Counted from the first letter of the stretch, positions 53,479-63,641 are shown. The stretch: DNA of 64,000 nt from Bacillus sp. FSL K6-3431 (GCF_038002605.1 NZ_JBBOCT010000001.1:4464001-4528000); one strand, 5' to 3'. Notes: a model not told the origin generated them from the sequence alone. Numbers and translations: made by a program.

Positions 53479-54144
53479 ATGGGTAATACATTGGCGATCA
53501 TTCATACGACACCTGTTACAGTAGAATCTCTAAATACTTTGGCAAATGAGTTGTTACCTGAGTTTAATATAGTTAATTTTGTTGATGACTCTATCTTGCC
53601 ACAATTAGCGGAGAATGGCGGGAAAATTGAAGAAGTGGAAGAGAGGCTAATTCAATACGCAAAATATGCCGAACAAGTAGGTGCGGATATTATTTTGAAT
53701 GCATGCTCTTCGGTTGGAGAAGTGGTTGAAAAAGCGCGAGAAGCATTAAACATACCGATTATTAGGATTGATGAAGCGATGGCTGAAGAAGCTATTAAAC
53801 TTGGTAGGAAAATTGGGATTGCTTCCACTCTTTCGACGACAATGAATCCTACGCTTAAATTATTGGAAGATACAGCACGAAAATATAATAAACAAATAGA
53901 CTTTCAACCTGAGTTAGCAGGGGAAGCATATAAACGTTTAGTAAACGGTGATAAAAAAGGTCACGATGATTTACTTCTTGAAGTATTATCGAAACTAATG
54001 ACAGAGGTAGATGTTGTCGTACTTGCACAGGCATCAATGGCTAGAGTTGTTGAGAAACTTCCGAAACAGCAGCAAGGTAGGTTTCTTACAAGCCCTAGGC
54101 TTGGAATGGAGAGAGTTAAACGAACGATGGAAGGGATCCAATAG
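53479..54144 (+). CDS. Aspartate/glutamate/hydantoin racemase-family protein with one catalytic Cys
   Basis: A 221-residue protein of the Asp/Glu racemase superfamily. The first Cys is present in ADIILNACSSVGEVV; the second site reads VVVLAQASMARVV, without the usual Cys. A two-base racemisation is therefore unlikely; related one-Cys members are decarboxylases or isomerases. Its role in a sugar operon is not clear. AAAAGGAG precedes the ATG; the next gene starts directly after the stop. Confidence 0.75.
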   Translation: MGNTLAIIHTTPVTVESLNTLANELLPEFNIVNFVDDSILPQLAENGGKIEEVEERLIQYAKYAEQVGADIILNACSSVGEVVEKAREALNIPIIRIDEAMAEEAIKLGRKIGIASTLSTTMNPTLKLLEDTARKYNKQIDFQPELAGEAYKRLVNGDKKGHDDLLLEVLSKLMTEVDVVVLAQASMARVVEKLPKQQQGRFLTSPRLGMERVKRTMEGIQ

Positions 54145-55659
54145 ATGACAACGACAACGCTTCTTGGAATAGATATAGGAACAACACATTGTAAGGTAGG
54201 ATTATTCGATCTGTTCGGCAATAGCTTAAAAATAGCAAGCCGTAAAACGAAAACTCATTATCATACAAACGGTAATGCCTATTATAATCCGGAAGAAATT
54301 TTGGAAATTGTGTTACTTAACATAAAAGATGTTATTAAGGAAAATAGCAAAATAATTGCTGCTATAGGTATAACAAGTATGGCTGAAACAGGTCTACTGA
54401 TTGACACAAAAACAGGTTTGCCCAAAACAGAAATGATCCCTTGGTTTGATAAACGTGCAATGGAAGAGGCAAAACGAATTGCTAAAGAAGCAGATCAATT
54501 TGAACGCTTTACAAAAACAGGAATACATAACAGCTATAAATATGGATTATCCAAGTTATTATGGCTGAAGAAACAAGATTCATCTATTACCAATAATGCG
54601 ATTTGGCTTTCTGCCTCAGATTTTATCGCCTATAAGTTAACAGGTCAATTTGGGACCGATTATTCTCTAGCGGCAAGAACATATGGTTTTAGAATTGATA
54701 AAAAAATGTGGGATGTACCATGGCTTAACAATTTTGGCCTCGATGAAAAAAACTTTCCACTTGCACAACCAAGTGGAACACCAATCGGAGAGCTAAACAA
54801 TGAGGAATATATTGCAAGCGGACTGCCTAAAGGGATTCCAGTTGCAATATCAGGTCATGATCATATTTGTGCTGCATTAGCAGTAGGAGCCATTAACCCA
54901 GGTGTAATCCTTGATTCAATTGGAACAGCGGAAACATTAGTAGGGACATTGAATGTACAAAAATTAGGGGAAAAAGAATACAAATCCGGCTTATCATACG
55001 GATGTCATGTCGTGAAAAATCGATACTTTTGGATGGGAGGACTTCCTGCTTCAGGTGGGTCAGTGGAGTGGATACGGTCGCAGCTTTCCGAAGTTACCTT
55101 AACATATGAAGAACTACAAGAATTATTGAATGAAACCACACAAAACCCTACAGGGATCTTATTTTATCCCTATTTGTCGGGGAGTGGTGCGCCGAATCTT
55201 AATCCATATGCAAAAGCAGCATTTATTGGGCTGGAAAGAAAGCATGAGAGAAAAGATTTACTAAAAGCAATATTGGAAGGTACAGCATATCATTTGGAAT
55301 CTATACGCAAAGCTGCTGAATCTATTATAAAGAGTGATATCACAAAGGTAGTTGCTGTAGGAGGAGGAACGAAAAACAATCATTGGATGCAAATTAAATC
55401 AAATGTTTCGGGGTGTTCCTATTCGATTCCGGCAGTCACTGAATCATCCTTGCTTGGAGGAGCAATTGCTGCAGGGATCGGCGCAGGAATTTATAAAAAT
55501 GAACAAGAAGCAACCGATTTAATAAATAGACAAAACCAAACAGAGATTAAACCAAATAAAAAATGCCATATTGCTTATCAATCATTATACAAAAATGGAT
55601 ATTTGAGAATGGAAAAACCACTTCGCATGTATTATCAAAATCTGCTGGGAGATGAGTGA
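54145..55659 (+). CDS. FGGY-family carbohydrate kinase
   Basis: A 504-residue sugar kinase with two ribonuclease-H-like domains. LLGIDIGTTHCKVGLFD is the N-terminal phosphate loop; ISGHDHICAALAVGAINPG and VVAVGGGTKNNHWMQIKSNV are the FGGY C-terminal signatures. It phosphorylates a sugar or polyol such as a ketose. It is adjacent to an FBP-type aldolase, which suggests that the phosphorylated product is cleaved next. Substrate unknown. Confidence 0.88.
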   Translation: MTTTTLLGIDIGTTHCKVGLFDLFGNSLKIASRKTKTHYHTNGNAYYNPEEILEIVLLNIKDVIKENSKIIAAIGITSMAETGLLIDTKTGLPKTEMIPWFDKRAMEEAKRIAKEADQFERFTKTGIHNSYKYGLSKLLWLKKQDSSITNNAIWLSASDFIAYKLTGQFGTDYSLAARTYGFRIDKKMWDVPWLNNFGLDEKNFPLAQPSGTPIGELNNEEYIASGLPKGIPVAISGHDHICAALAVGAINPGVILDSIGTAETLVGTLNVQKLGEKEYKSGLSYGCHVVKNRYFWMGGLPASGGSVEWIRSQLSEVTLTYEELQELLNETTQNPTGILFYPYLSGSGAPNLNPYAKAAFIGLERKHERKDLLKAILEGTAYHLESIRKAAESIIKSDITKVVAVGGGTKNNHWMQIKSNVSGCSYSIPAVTESSLLGGAIAAGIGAGIYKNEQEATDLINRQNQTEIKPNKKCHIAYQSLYKNGYLRMEKPLRMYYQNLLGDE

Positions 55660-55660
55660 C

Positions 55661-56581
55661 ATGACAACGAATACAAAACCAAAGAATGTAATAACTTTGA
55701 AGAAAATATTAGAAATGGCTGAAAAAGGCAGCTATGCAGTTGGCTCCTTTGCACCACGATATACAGATATGATACGCCCAATCCTGAGAGCAGGTCAGAA
55801 AACAGAATCACCAATAATTGTTCAAATATCTCAAAAAGAGATGATACGGTATGGGGTCTCACCTTTCGAATTTGCTGAAGAATTTTATACTGCAATTTCA
55901 GATGAAAATATAACGGTACCGGTTGTTCTCCATTTGGATCATACAAAGGAATTATCTGTTATTAAAAATACTATTCAAGCTGGATTTACTTCCGTGATGA
56001 TTGATGCTTCTGAAAAGGAATTGGAAGAAAATATTGCTATTAGTAAGGAGGCTGCAGAGTACGCACATTCAAAAGGAGTGTCTGTTGAGGCAGAATTGGG
56101 GAAGATTGGTACCACTGATTTCGTTGAGACGGATAATGACGAAGAATTATATACAGACCCAGTTGAAGCACTTCGCTTTATCAATGAAACTCAAGCGGAT
56201 GCATTGGCTGTTTCAGTTGGGACGGCACATGGTGTGTATGTTGTAAAGGAACCGAAAATTGATTTTGATCGATTAAAAGCAATTAGGGCGTTAACTCCAG
56301 TCCATCTCGTGCTTCATGGCGGATCAGGCGTTCCCCCGAAAATGATACAACAAGCGATAAAGCTAGAAGATGGAGGAGTCAGTAAGGTTAATATTGCTAC
56401 TGATTTGGAAGTTTCTTTACTGAAAGCATTAGGAAAAGAAAAAAGTATGACCAATGCAGAGTGTAAGGCATTACCTAAAGATCAATTGGAAATCGCCCAA
56501 TCTGCTGTTGAAAAAACGGTCACAGATAAGATCAATCAGTTTTTAAGAAGTAATAATCATGCAGCTGAGTTTCAACTATAA
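55661..56581 (+). CDS. Class II fructose-bisphosphate-type aldolase
   Basis: A 306-residue zinc-dependent aldolase of the FBA/GatY/KbaY family. HLDHTKE holds the first zinc His and catalytic Asp, EAELGKIG the conserved Glu, GTAHGVYV and LHGGSGVP the other zinc His residues. It cleaves a ketose (bis)phosphate to dihydroxyacetone phosphate and an aldehyde. ATG 55661 is chosen, ten bases after GGGAG; ATG 55652 overlaps the kinase end. Confidence 0.87.
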   Translation: MTTNTKPKNVITLKKILEMAEKGSYAVGSFAPRYTDMIRPILRAGQKTESPIIVQISQKEMIRYGVSPFEFAEEFYTAISDENITVPVVLHLDHTKELSVIKNTIQAGFTSVMIDASEKELEENIAISKEAAEYAHSKGVSVEAELGKIGTTDFVETDNDEELYTDPVEALRFINETQADALAVSVGTAHGVYVVKEPKIDFDRLKAIRALTPVHLVLHGGSGVPPKMIQQAIKLEDGGVSKVNIATDLEVSLLKALGKEKSMTNAECKALPKDQLEIAQSAVEKTVTDKINQFLRSNNHAAEFQL

Positions 56582-56654
56582 AATAACAAACAAATCATAT
56601 AACAGAGAAAAGTTTTAATAATGTCATGTTTTATAAAAATGGGAGGTCTTAAAC

Positions 56655-59120
56655 GTGAAGGAAGCAACTTTAGTAAAAAACGAACAAGTCTTAAAAACGA
56701 AACAACAAACATTGCATATGATTGGCAATGCCCACTTGGACCCAGTGTGGCTATGGCAATGGCAGGAAGGGTTTCAGGAAACAAAGGCAACATTCCGTTC
56801 GGCACTTGATCGAATGAAGGAATACGATGACTTTATTTTTACGAATAGTTCAGCAGCTAATTATGAGTGGATTGAAAATAACGAACCTGAAATGTTTGAG
56901 GAGATTAAACAACGCATTAAAGAAGGGCGCTGGGAAATTGTTGGTGGCTGGTGGATTCAACCCGATTGTAATATTCCAGGTGGAGAATCTTTTGTTCGTC
57001 AAGGGTTATACGGACAGCATTATTTTCAAAATAAATTTGGTGTAACCGCAAAGGTTGGCTATAACGTTGACAGCTTTGGTCATCATGGCATGCTACCGCA
57101 AATTCTTAAAAAGAGTGGGATGGATCACTATATATTCATGCGACCTAGCCCGCAAGAAAAAGGCCTGCCAGGACGTATCTTCTGGTGGGAATCTGATGAT
57201 GGGTCTCGGGTATTAACGTATAGAATCCCGTTTGAATATTGCACATGGGGCAAGGACATTGAAAAGCATGTTCGTCGCAATGCTGGAGAATTAAAAGCTC
57301 CTTTTAATGATTTAATGTGCTTCTACGGTGTAGGAAACCATGGAGGTGGGCCAACGATAGAAAACATCGAAAGCATTAAAAGAATGAATAATGACCCGGA
57401 GTTTCCTAATCTTGTATTCAGTACACCAAATCGATATTTCGCTGAAGTGATTAAAAAAGACTTGCCATTCCCTGTTGTACATGATGACTTCCAACACCAT
57501 GCAAGTGGGTGCTATTCCGTCCATTCCGGTATAAAGAAATGGAATCGTGAAGCAGAGAATATATTACAAACGGCGGAAAAGTTCTCATCAATTGCTAGTT
57601 GGACAACGGGACAAAAGTATCCGGAAAACTATGAATTGGCATGGAAGAACGTACTTTTTAATCAATTCCATGATATTTTGGCTGGCACAAGTCTTGAGGC
57701 AGCCTATGAGGATGCCCGAAATATGCACGGAGAAGCGATGTCAATTGCCAGCAGGGGTTTGAACTATGCGATCCAATCTTTATCGTGGCGAATTGATATT
57801 GAGGAAGAAGAAGGAATGAAACCAATCGTTGTCTTTAATCCGCATTCATGGGACAGCAAAGTAAATGTGGAACTTGAAGTTGGCGGCTTGAAAGATTCCT
57901 ATGTATTAGTTGATGATGAAGGAAATGAAGTAGCACATCAAACCGTTCAATCATGGGCAACTGCAGGAGGAAGATATCGCATCAGCTTTATAGCTGAATT
58001 ACCGGCATTGGGATACCGCGTATACAAAATTAGAAAACAAAATCCTAGCATGAAATTTCAAACGATTAAAGCAAATGATCATACGTTGGAAAACGATACA
58101 TATCGTGTGGAGATTGACCCAAAGACTGGCTATGTGATAAGTCTTTTTGACAAATTGAAAAACTTAGAACTGCTTGAAGGTCCCGGGGCACGACCTGTTG
58201 TAATGAATGACAAGAGCGATACATGGTCCCATAATGTCTTGCATTATAATGATGAAGCGGGTCAATTCATCGCTAAAAGCGTTCAAAGAGTGGAACACGG
58301 TTCGGTTAAATCGGTCATACGAGTCGTTAGTGAGTACGGAAAGTCGGTATTAGTGCAAGACTTTACGATGTATCGTGAGTTAAACCAAATTGATGTGCAC
58401 GTAACCGTAAATTGGCAGGAACAATTTAAAGCCTTGAAATTAAAGTTCCCAGTAGATCTTGTCTTTAGAAAAGGAACGTATGAAATTCCTTATGGACATA
58501 TTGTGAGAGAGTGTAATGGGGAGGAAGAACCAGGACAAAGTTGGATTGATATCTCTGGGACACATCCATCCACAGGTGAAATGTATGGTCTAAGCATTTT
58601 AAATGATGGAAAATACAGCTTTGATATTCATAATAAAGAAATGAGCATGACGGTTTTACGTAGTCCGATTTATGCCCACCATGATCCGCTTGAACCGGTA
58701 GCGGATGGACATTATACATTTATCGATCAAGGAATCCAAACATTTACCTATTCATTAGTACCACATGTAGGGAATTGGGAAACAGCAGGTATTGTCAAAA
58801 AGGCAGCGGAATTGAATCAAAAGCCAACAACTATTATCGAGACATATCATAAAGGTGCGCTTCCACAAAAGGATTCTTTCATATCGATTGATGTAGACAA
58901 TATCATTGTAAGTGTTATTAAAAAAGCAGAAGACAATGATGATTTAATAGTCCGTGCCTATGAAACAACGAATAGTGAAACCAAAGTGAAAATTGAATTA
59001 CCCAAATGGAATCGAGTGATAAGCACAACGTTTAAACCATCGGAAATTAAGACGTTCCGCATTCCTAGTGAGCAATCAGAACCGGTAAAAGAAACAAACA
59101 TGTTGGAATGGGTCGAATAA
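56655..59120 (+). CDS. GH38 alpha-mannosidase
   Basis: An 821-residue cytoplasmic-type alpha-mannosidase. HMIGNAHLDPVWLWQWQEG gives zinc ligands His27 and Asp29; GYNVDSFGHHGMLP carries the nucleophile Asp139; NQFHDILAGTS holds a further zinc His. A middle helical and long C-terminal beta region complete the fold. There is no signal peptide, so it acts on an imported glycoside. GTG 56655 is behind GGGAGGTC. It points to alpha-mannosyl residues in the operon's substrate. Confidence 0.93.
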   Translation: MKEATLVKNEQVLKTKQQTLHMIGNAHLDPVWLWQWQEGFQETKATFRSALDRMKEYDDFIFTNSSAANYEWIENNEPEMFEEIKQRIKEGRWEIVGGWWIQPDCNIPGGESFVRQGLYGQHYFQNKFGVTAKVGYNVDSFGHHGMLPQILKKSGMDHYIFMRPSPQEKGLPGRIFWWESDDGSRVLTYRIPFEYCTWGKDIEKHVRRNAGELKAPFNDLMCFYGVGNHGGGPTIENIESIKRMNNDPEFPNLVFSTPNRYFAEVIKKDLPFPVVHDDFQHHASGCYSVHSGIKKWNREAENILQTAEKFSSIASWTTGQKYPENYELAWKNVLFNQFHDILAGTSLEAAYEDARNMHGEAMSIASRGLNYAIQSLSWRIDIEEEEGMKPIVVFNPHSWDSKVNVELEVGGLKDSYVLVDDEGNEVAHQTVQSWATAGGRYRISFIAELPALGYRVYKIRKQNPSMKFQTIKANDHTLENDTYRVEIDPKTGYVISLFDKLKNLELLEGPGARPVVMNDKSDTWSHNVLHYNDEAGQFIAKSVQRVEHGSVKSVIRVVSEYGKSVLVQDFTMYRELNQIDVHVTVNWQEQFKALKLKFPVDLVFRKGTYEIPYGHIVRECNGEEEPGQSWIDISGTHPSTGEMYGLSILNDGKYSFDIHNKEMSMTVLRSPIYAHHDPLEPVADGHYTFIDQGIQTFTYSLVPHVGNWETAGIVKKAAELNQKPTTIIETYHKGALPQKDSFISIDVDNIIVSVIKKAEDNDDLIVRAYETTNSETKVKIELPKWNRVISTTFKPSEIKTFRIPSEQSEPVKETNMLEWVE

Positions 59121-59220
59121 ATTTATCTTGATGAAAGGCAGTAATCCCCTCACCTTAAAAGTGAATATTACAGGTGGGGGAAACTGTCTATTACATTTTC
59201 AAAAGAAAGGAAGAGGGAAG

Positions 59221-59874
59221 TTGATAAACAGAGCTGAAGCTCGGGACCAATTGCAGGCAGTCGGACATTATATGATGGAAAATCAATTAGCTTGGGGTAA
59301 TGCAGGAAATATTAGTGCACGAGTTGCTGCTGATCAGTATTTAATTACAGCTAGTGGAACATACTTGGGTGAGTTAGGTGAAGGTGATTTCACACATTGT
59401 AACTTTAACGGGAATATTTCTTTCGTTGATCGTAAACCATCGAAAGAGATGCCTATGCATAAGGCGATTTATGAGGAAAGACCCGAGATAAATGCGATTC
59501 TTCACGCATCCCCATTTTATAGTACATTGGTTGCGTGCTCTGAGATTGAAATACCTGCAAACCTATTTGTGGAATCGATGTATTATCTTGAACGAATTGA
59601 GCGAGTTCCCTACCATCATCCAGGGTCAGTTGAGTTAGGGGAAGCTGTGAGAGAGAAGGCATCTAAGGCAAATATCCTCCTTTTGGAAAATCATGGTGTG
59701 CTCGTCTATGATACAAGTGTGCAAGAAGCGCGTATGAGTTTGCAGACGCTTGAGATGGTTTGCCGAATGATCGTCACTGTGGAAAAGTCTGATATTAAGT
59801 TAAGTGCATTATCAAATGAAACGGTAGACGACTTCCTTCATCATTCTGGTTATAAGCCTAAAAGAAAGTGGTGA
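59221..59874 (+). CDS. Class II aldolase/adducin-family protein (OtnC-like decarboxylase)
   Basis: A 217-residue zinc enzyme of the FucA/AraD family. ILHASPFYS, VPYHHPGSVELG and LLLENHGVLVYD carry the metal His residues; the catalytic acid is in EMPMHKAIYEERP. Paired with a four-carbon acid-sugar kinase, it fits 3-oxo-tetronate-4-phosphate decarboxylase (OtnC); an aldolase is the alternative. TTG 59221 is used behind GGAAGAGGG; the frame extends upstream without a suitable ribosome site. Confidence 0.78.
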   Translation: MINRAEARDQLQAVGHYMMENQLAWGNAGNISARVAADQYLITASGTYLGELGEGDFTHCNFNGNISFVDRKPSKEMPMHKAIYEERPEINAILHASPFYSTLVACSEIEIPANLFVESMYYLERIERVPYHHPGSVELGEAVREKASKANILLLENHGVLVYDTSVQEARMSLQTLEMVCRMIVTVEKSDIKLSALSNETVDDFLHHSGYKPKRKW

Positions 59875-59878
59875 AATC

Positions 59879-61168
59879 ATGATTGGTGTTGTAGCAGATG
59901 ATATTACGGGTTCAAATGATATAGGAATAATGTTTGCTAAGTCGAGCTATATAACAGATATCTTTCATTATAAAGAATGGGATCTATTAACAAATGTAGC
60001 GAAAGAAAAGCGTGATGCTTTGATATTGGATACTGACTCTCGTTTTGATCAACCTGATGTCGCATATGAAAAAGTCTATAAAGCGACAATGAACTTAAAA
60101 AAAGCGGGAGCTAAACAGTTTTTTAATAAAACTTGCTCCGTTTTTCGAGGGAATATTGGCGCTGAATTTGATGCAATGCTAGATGCATTAGGAGAGGAAT
60201 TTGCAGTTGTTGTTCTTGGCTTTCCCAAGAATGGGAGGACAACGATGGAAGGGATTCATTCCGTTAATGGTAAAAAGTTGGAAGACTCCGAGTTCCGAAA
60301 TGACCCCATGCATCCGATGATTAGATCCAACCTGGTAGAGATTTTACAAACTCAAACGAAACGAAAAGTGGGATTGATTAACTATAAGGTAATACAGGAA
60401 GGGCCAAAGGCAATAATATTAGAACTAGAAAAGCTTAAAGGGGAATTTAATTATGTTATTTTTGATGTAAAAGGTCAAGAAGATCTTCGGATCATTGCAC
60501 AGGCTGTTCATGATGTTACGGTTTTTTGTGGAAGCTCTGCATTGGCAGAAGAACTTCCAAGCGTTTGGCCACAAAAAAAGGGTGAGAAATTGTCGTTGGA
60601 CCTGCCAGCTTATTCACATGATAATGGATTACTCTGTGCTGCAGGAAGCCTGATGCCACAATCCGCAAGCCAAATTGACTATATGCGAGAAAAAGGTGTA
60701 ATTGTCATTGAACTCGACACGCTTCAATTGTTTGAACTAGAAAGAAGAAGTTATATATTAGAAAAGTTGTCTCATCAAATTATTTCCTATATACAACAAG
60801 GATCTGATGTTGTTCTACATTCTTCAAATGATAATGAAGCGGTTAAGCGAACAAAATCATTGGGATTGTGCAAAGGTTTTAACCAAACGGAAATCTCAAG
60901 GTTAGTTTCAGGAGCCATCGCCGAAATAGTTCAAATGGTTGTACATCGGACCGGACAAAACAGACTGCTTGTAGCGGGTGGAGATACTTCTGCAGCCGTT
61001 TGTAGTAAAATGGGCATTCACGGGATGCGGGTATGGAAGGAAATTCAACCTGGTTTACCTTCGTGTGTTTCATATTCCGACCCACCAATTTTACTAATAT
61101 TAAAATCGGGTAGTTTTGGTCAACCAAACTTTTTTGAACAAGCATTTACTCATTTGAAAAGTCAATAA
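59879..61168 (+). CDS. Four-carbon acid sugar kinase family protein (OtnK/DtnK-like)
   Basis: A 429-residue kinase of the former DUF1537 family. MIGVVADDITGSNDIGIMF is the substrate-binding N-terminus (DD-x-TG), and LLVAGGDTSAAVCSKMGI the ATP-binding C-terminal motif. Known members phosphorylate 3-oxo-tetronates or tetronates, after which the neighbouring class II enzyme decarboxylates. It lies 4 bp after that gene. No dehydrogenase supplying the 3-oxo substrate is visible in the window. Confidence 0.87.
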   Translation: MIGVVADDITGSNDIGIMFAKSSYITDIFHYKEWDLLTNVAKEKRDALILDTDSRFDQPDVAYEKVYKATMNLKKAGAKQFFNKTCSVFRGNIGAEFDAMLDALGEEFAVVVLGFPKNGRTTMEGIHSVNGKKLEDSEFRNDPMHPMIRSNLVEILQTQTKRKVGLINYKVIQEGPKAIILELEKLKGEFNYVIFDVKGQEDLRIIAQAVHDVTVFCGSSALAEELPSVWPQKKGEKLSLDLPAYSHDNGLLCAAGSLMPQSASQIDYMREKGVIVIELDTLQLFELERRSYILEKLSHQIISYIQQGSDVVLHSSNDNEAVKRTKSLGLCKGFNQTEISRLVSGAIAEIVQMVVHRTGQNRLLVAGGDTSAAVCSKMGIHGMRVWKEIQPGLPSCVSYSDPPILLILKSGSFGQPNFFEQAFTHLKSQ

Positions 61169-61208
61169 TTGGTTAATTGTAATTTTTCCGGTGAAGGAGT
61201 GGTACATA

Positions 61209-62021
61209 GTGATGGCTGTTGAACGACAAAAAAAAATTAGAGAAATTTTAATGGAAAATGGAAGTGTAGAGGCCCTTGAATTAGTCCGGCAATTTGGCGT
61301 TTCAAAGGAAACTATCCGCCGGGATTTAAATCAAATGGAAAAAGACGGTTTCATCCAAAAAAAATATGGCGGTGCTATTTTGATAGAAGAGCAAGAAAAG
61401 ACGCCAGATTTTATTTTACCTGTTCATCAAAGAAAACTGCAGTATTTTAAGGAAAAGAATGAAATCGGCAAACGAGCAGCTAAATTAGTTCAGGAAGAAC
61501 AAATTATCATTCTTGATGCGGGGACAACAACGTGGTGCACAGTTAAATATTTGCATCACTTGGAAAAAATAACCGTCATTTCTAATGGATTAAATGTAGT
61601 GGAAGAATGTAGTAAAAATGATGCAGCTTCTATTTATTTATTAGGGGGTCAGCTGAGGAAAAATTCAATGAGTTTAGTCGGACCGCAAGTGGAAGATGAA
61701 CTTAAAAAGTATAATGCGGATTATGTATTTTTGGGTACTTCAGGATTTTCCCTTCACCAAGGGTTTATGAGTTCAGACCTATATGAGGCAGAAATAAAAC
61801 GGGCAATGGTGTCAGCTGGGAAAAAGGTAGTCTTACTGGCTGATCATAGCAAATTTGAAAGGACTGGTCTTACTTCCTTTTGTGGTTTTAATGAAGTAGA
61901 TATATTGATTACCAGTGATCTAGTGAACGAAGAAGTTCGCAAAGAAATTGAAAAATTCGGCGTTGAAGTGATCGCAATTTCATATCAAGAAAATAATGAA
62001 GAGAAGGAGGAGAAAGGATAA
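61209..62021 (+). CDS. DeoR-family transcriptional regulator of the sugar operon
   Basis: A 270-residue regulator. The winged helix (VEALELVRQFGVSKETIRRD, residues about 20-40) is followed by KYGGAIL and the sugar-phosphate sensor domain (LDAGTTTWCTVKYL, YLLGGQLRKNSMSLVG, LADHSKFER). It should repress the operon until a phosphorylated sugar accumulates. GTG 61209 is nine bases after AAGGAG; ATG 61212 is also plausible. No operator could be identified with confidence. Confidence 0.87.
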   Translation: MMAVERQKKIREILMENGSVEALELVRQFGVSKETIRRDLNQMEKDGFIQKKYGGAILIEEQEKTPDFILPVHQRKLQYFKEKNEIGKRAAKLVQEEQIIILDAGTTTWCTVKYLHHLEKITVISNGLNVVEECSKNDAASIYLLGGQLRKNSMSLVGPQVEDELKKYNADYVFLGTSGFSLHQGFMSSDLYEAEIKRAMVSAGKKVVLLADHSKFERTGLTSFCGFNEVDILITSDLVNEEVRKEIEKFGVEVIAISYQENNEEKEEKG

Positions 62022-62023
62022 AA

Positions 62024-62659
62024 ATGGATTATGAACTTATTAACCTAGTAAGAAAATATCCCGATTTGTCCATTTGCAGTTCAGATATAGAGACAGCTTT
62101 TCAATTACTTAAGGCAACGTATCATGATGGGGGAAAGCTACTACTCTGTGGGAACGGAGGTAGTGCCTCGGATTGTGAACATATTGTAGGTGAGTTAATG
62201 AAAGGCTTTCGTTTAAAACGATCTGTTGATGATCCATTTAAACAGAAACTACAACGCAACTTCCCTGCTGACTCTGAATATATGTCAAGTCATTTACAAG
62301 CAGCGCTTCCTGCCATATCATTAGTTAGCCATACTGCATTAATTAGTGCATTCGCCAATGACGTTGCAGCAGATATGATCTTTGCCCAGCAAGTGTTTGG
62401 ATATGGTAAAGACGAAGATACACTAATTGGTATAAGTACATCCGGCAACTCGGAGAATGTGTTAAATGCTTTAAAAGTAGCCCGAACAAAAGGTTTAAAA
62501 ACAATTGGTATGACTGGAAAAAATGGTGGGCAGATGAAAAAAATATGTGATGTAACGATATGTGTGCCAATGGAAAACACACTTGATATACAAGAGCGGC
62601 ATTTACCAATCTATCATACACTTTGCATCATGTTGGAGGAGGAGTTCTTTGGACAATGA
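62024..62659 (+). CDS. SIS-domain sugar isomerase (GmhA-like)
   Basis: A 211-residue phosphosugar-binding protein. LLLCGNGGSASDCEHIVGEL is the phosphate-binding and metal-site motif of the GmhA branch; GISTSGNSENVLNALKVAR is the second SIS motif. Relatives isomerise sedoheptulose-7-phosphate or similar ketose phosphates. It starts 2 bp after the regulator and overlaps the ROK gene by 4 bases, suggesting they act on the same phosphosugar. Confidence 0.85.
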   Translation: MDYELINLVRKYPDLSICSSDIETAFQLLKATYHDGGKLLLCGNGGSASDCEHIVGELMKGFRLKRSVDDPFKQKLQRNFPADSEYMSSHLQAALPAISLVSHTALISAFANDVAADMIFAQQVFGYGKDEDTLIGISTSGNSENVLNALKVARTKGLKTIGMTGKNGGQMKKICDVTICVPMENTLDIQERHLPIYHTLCIMLEEEFFGQ

Positions 62660-63633
62660 GTATCCTAGCTGGAATAGATATTGGTGGTACTAAATGTGCA
62701 GTTTCAATTGGAAAGACTACTGACCAGTCAGTGGAAATGATCGCCAAAGACCATTTCCTAACTCCAGACACTCCGGAGCAAACATTGAAGCAACTGATCG
62801 AAACATTAATGAATCTCTTGGATAATCTGAACATGGATTCAATTGATTCAATTGGTATCAGTTGCGGAGGCCCATTGGACAGTAAAAGTGGACTAATCCT
62901 TTCTCCCCCAAACTTGCCTAATTGGAATAATGTTAATGTCATTCGACCTTTTCAAAAACAATTTTCTGTTCCCGTCGGTTTACAGAATGATGCTAATGCT
63001 TGTGCACTCGCAGAATGGAAATGGGGGGCTGGACAAGGGTGCAAAAACATGATTTTCCTTACTTTTGGAACCGGAATGGGAGCAGGTTTGATTCTGGATG
63101 GAAAGTTATATTCAGGAACAAATGATAATGCTGGGGAAGTTGGTCACGTCCGATTGGAAGAGAAAGGTCCGGTAGGATACGGAAAAGCGGGTTCTTTTGA
63201 AGGTTTTTGCAGTGGCGGGGGAATCGCAAATTTGGCACAGACAAAAGCGATGGAGCATCTTTCTAACGGTAACGAAACTATATTTTGTCAGTCGCTAGAT
63301 GAAATATCGAATATAACAACTAAGAAAGTAGGGGAAGCAGCGCAGGCTGGCGATCCACTTGCAATAGAAGTATTTCAAACCGTGGCAAGAAAACTTGGAA
63401 AAGGATTAGCGTTTATTGTAGACATTTTGAATCCGGAACGTATTGTCATTGGAAGCATTTATGGACGACAGCAATCATTATTAATGCCGATTGCGCTGGA
63501 GGTTCTTAAAAAGGAAGCATTGCCGCAATCATTGGAAGTATGTGAGATTGTATCTGCTGGGCTTGGTGAACAAGTCGGTGACTATGCTAGTTTGTCTGTA
63601 GCATTAAATACATTAGAAAGTGTCCATTCTTAA
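62656..63633 (+). CDS. ROK-family sugar kinase
   Basis: A 325-residue ROK kinase. SILAGIDIGGTKCAVSIGK is the ATP loop; FGTGMGAGLILDGKLYSGTN and GEVGHVRLEEKGP hold the catalytic and sugar-contact residues. The usual zinc cluster CxCGxxGC is missing: the region reads EGFCSGGGIAN with one Cys. It probably phosphorylates the monosaccharide released by the mannosidase (mannose is the simplest guess). ATG 62656 follows GGAGGAGG; the overlap ATGA couples it to the SIS gene. Confidence 0.86.
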   Translation: MSILAGIDIGGTKCAVSIGKTTDQSVEMIAKDHFLTPDTPEQTLKQLIETLMNLLDNLNMDSIDSIGISCGGPLDSKSGLILSPPNLPNWNNVNVIRPFQKQFSVPVGLQNDANACALAEWKWGAGQGCKNMIFLTFGTGMGAGLILDGKLYSGTNDNAGEVGHVRLEEKGPVGYGKAGSFEGFCSGGGIANLAQTKAMEHLSNGNETIFCQSLDEISNITTKKVGEAAQAGDPLAIEVFQTVARKLGKGLAFIVDILNPERIVIGSIYGRQQSLLMPIALEVLKKEALPQSLEVCEIVSAGLGEQVGDYASLSVALNTLESVHS

Positions 63634-63641
63634 GGGAAAAA

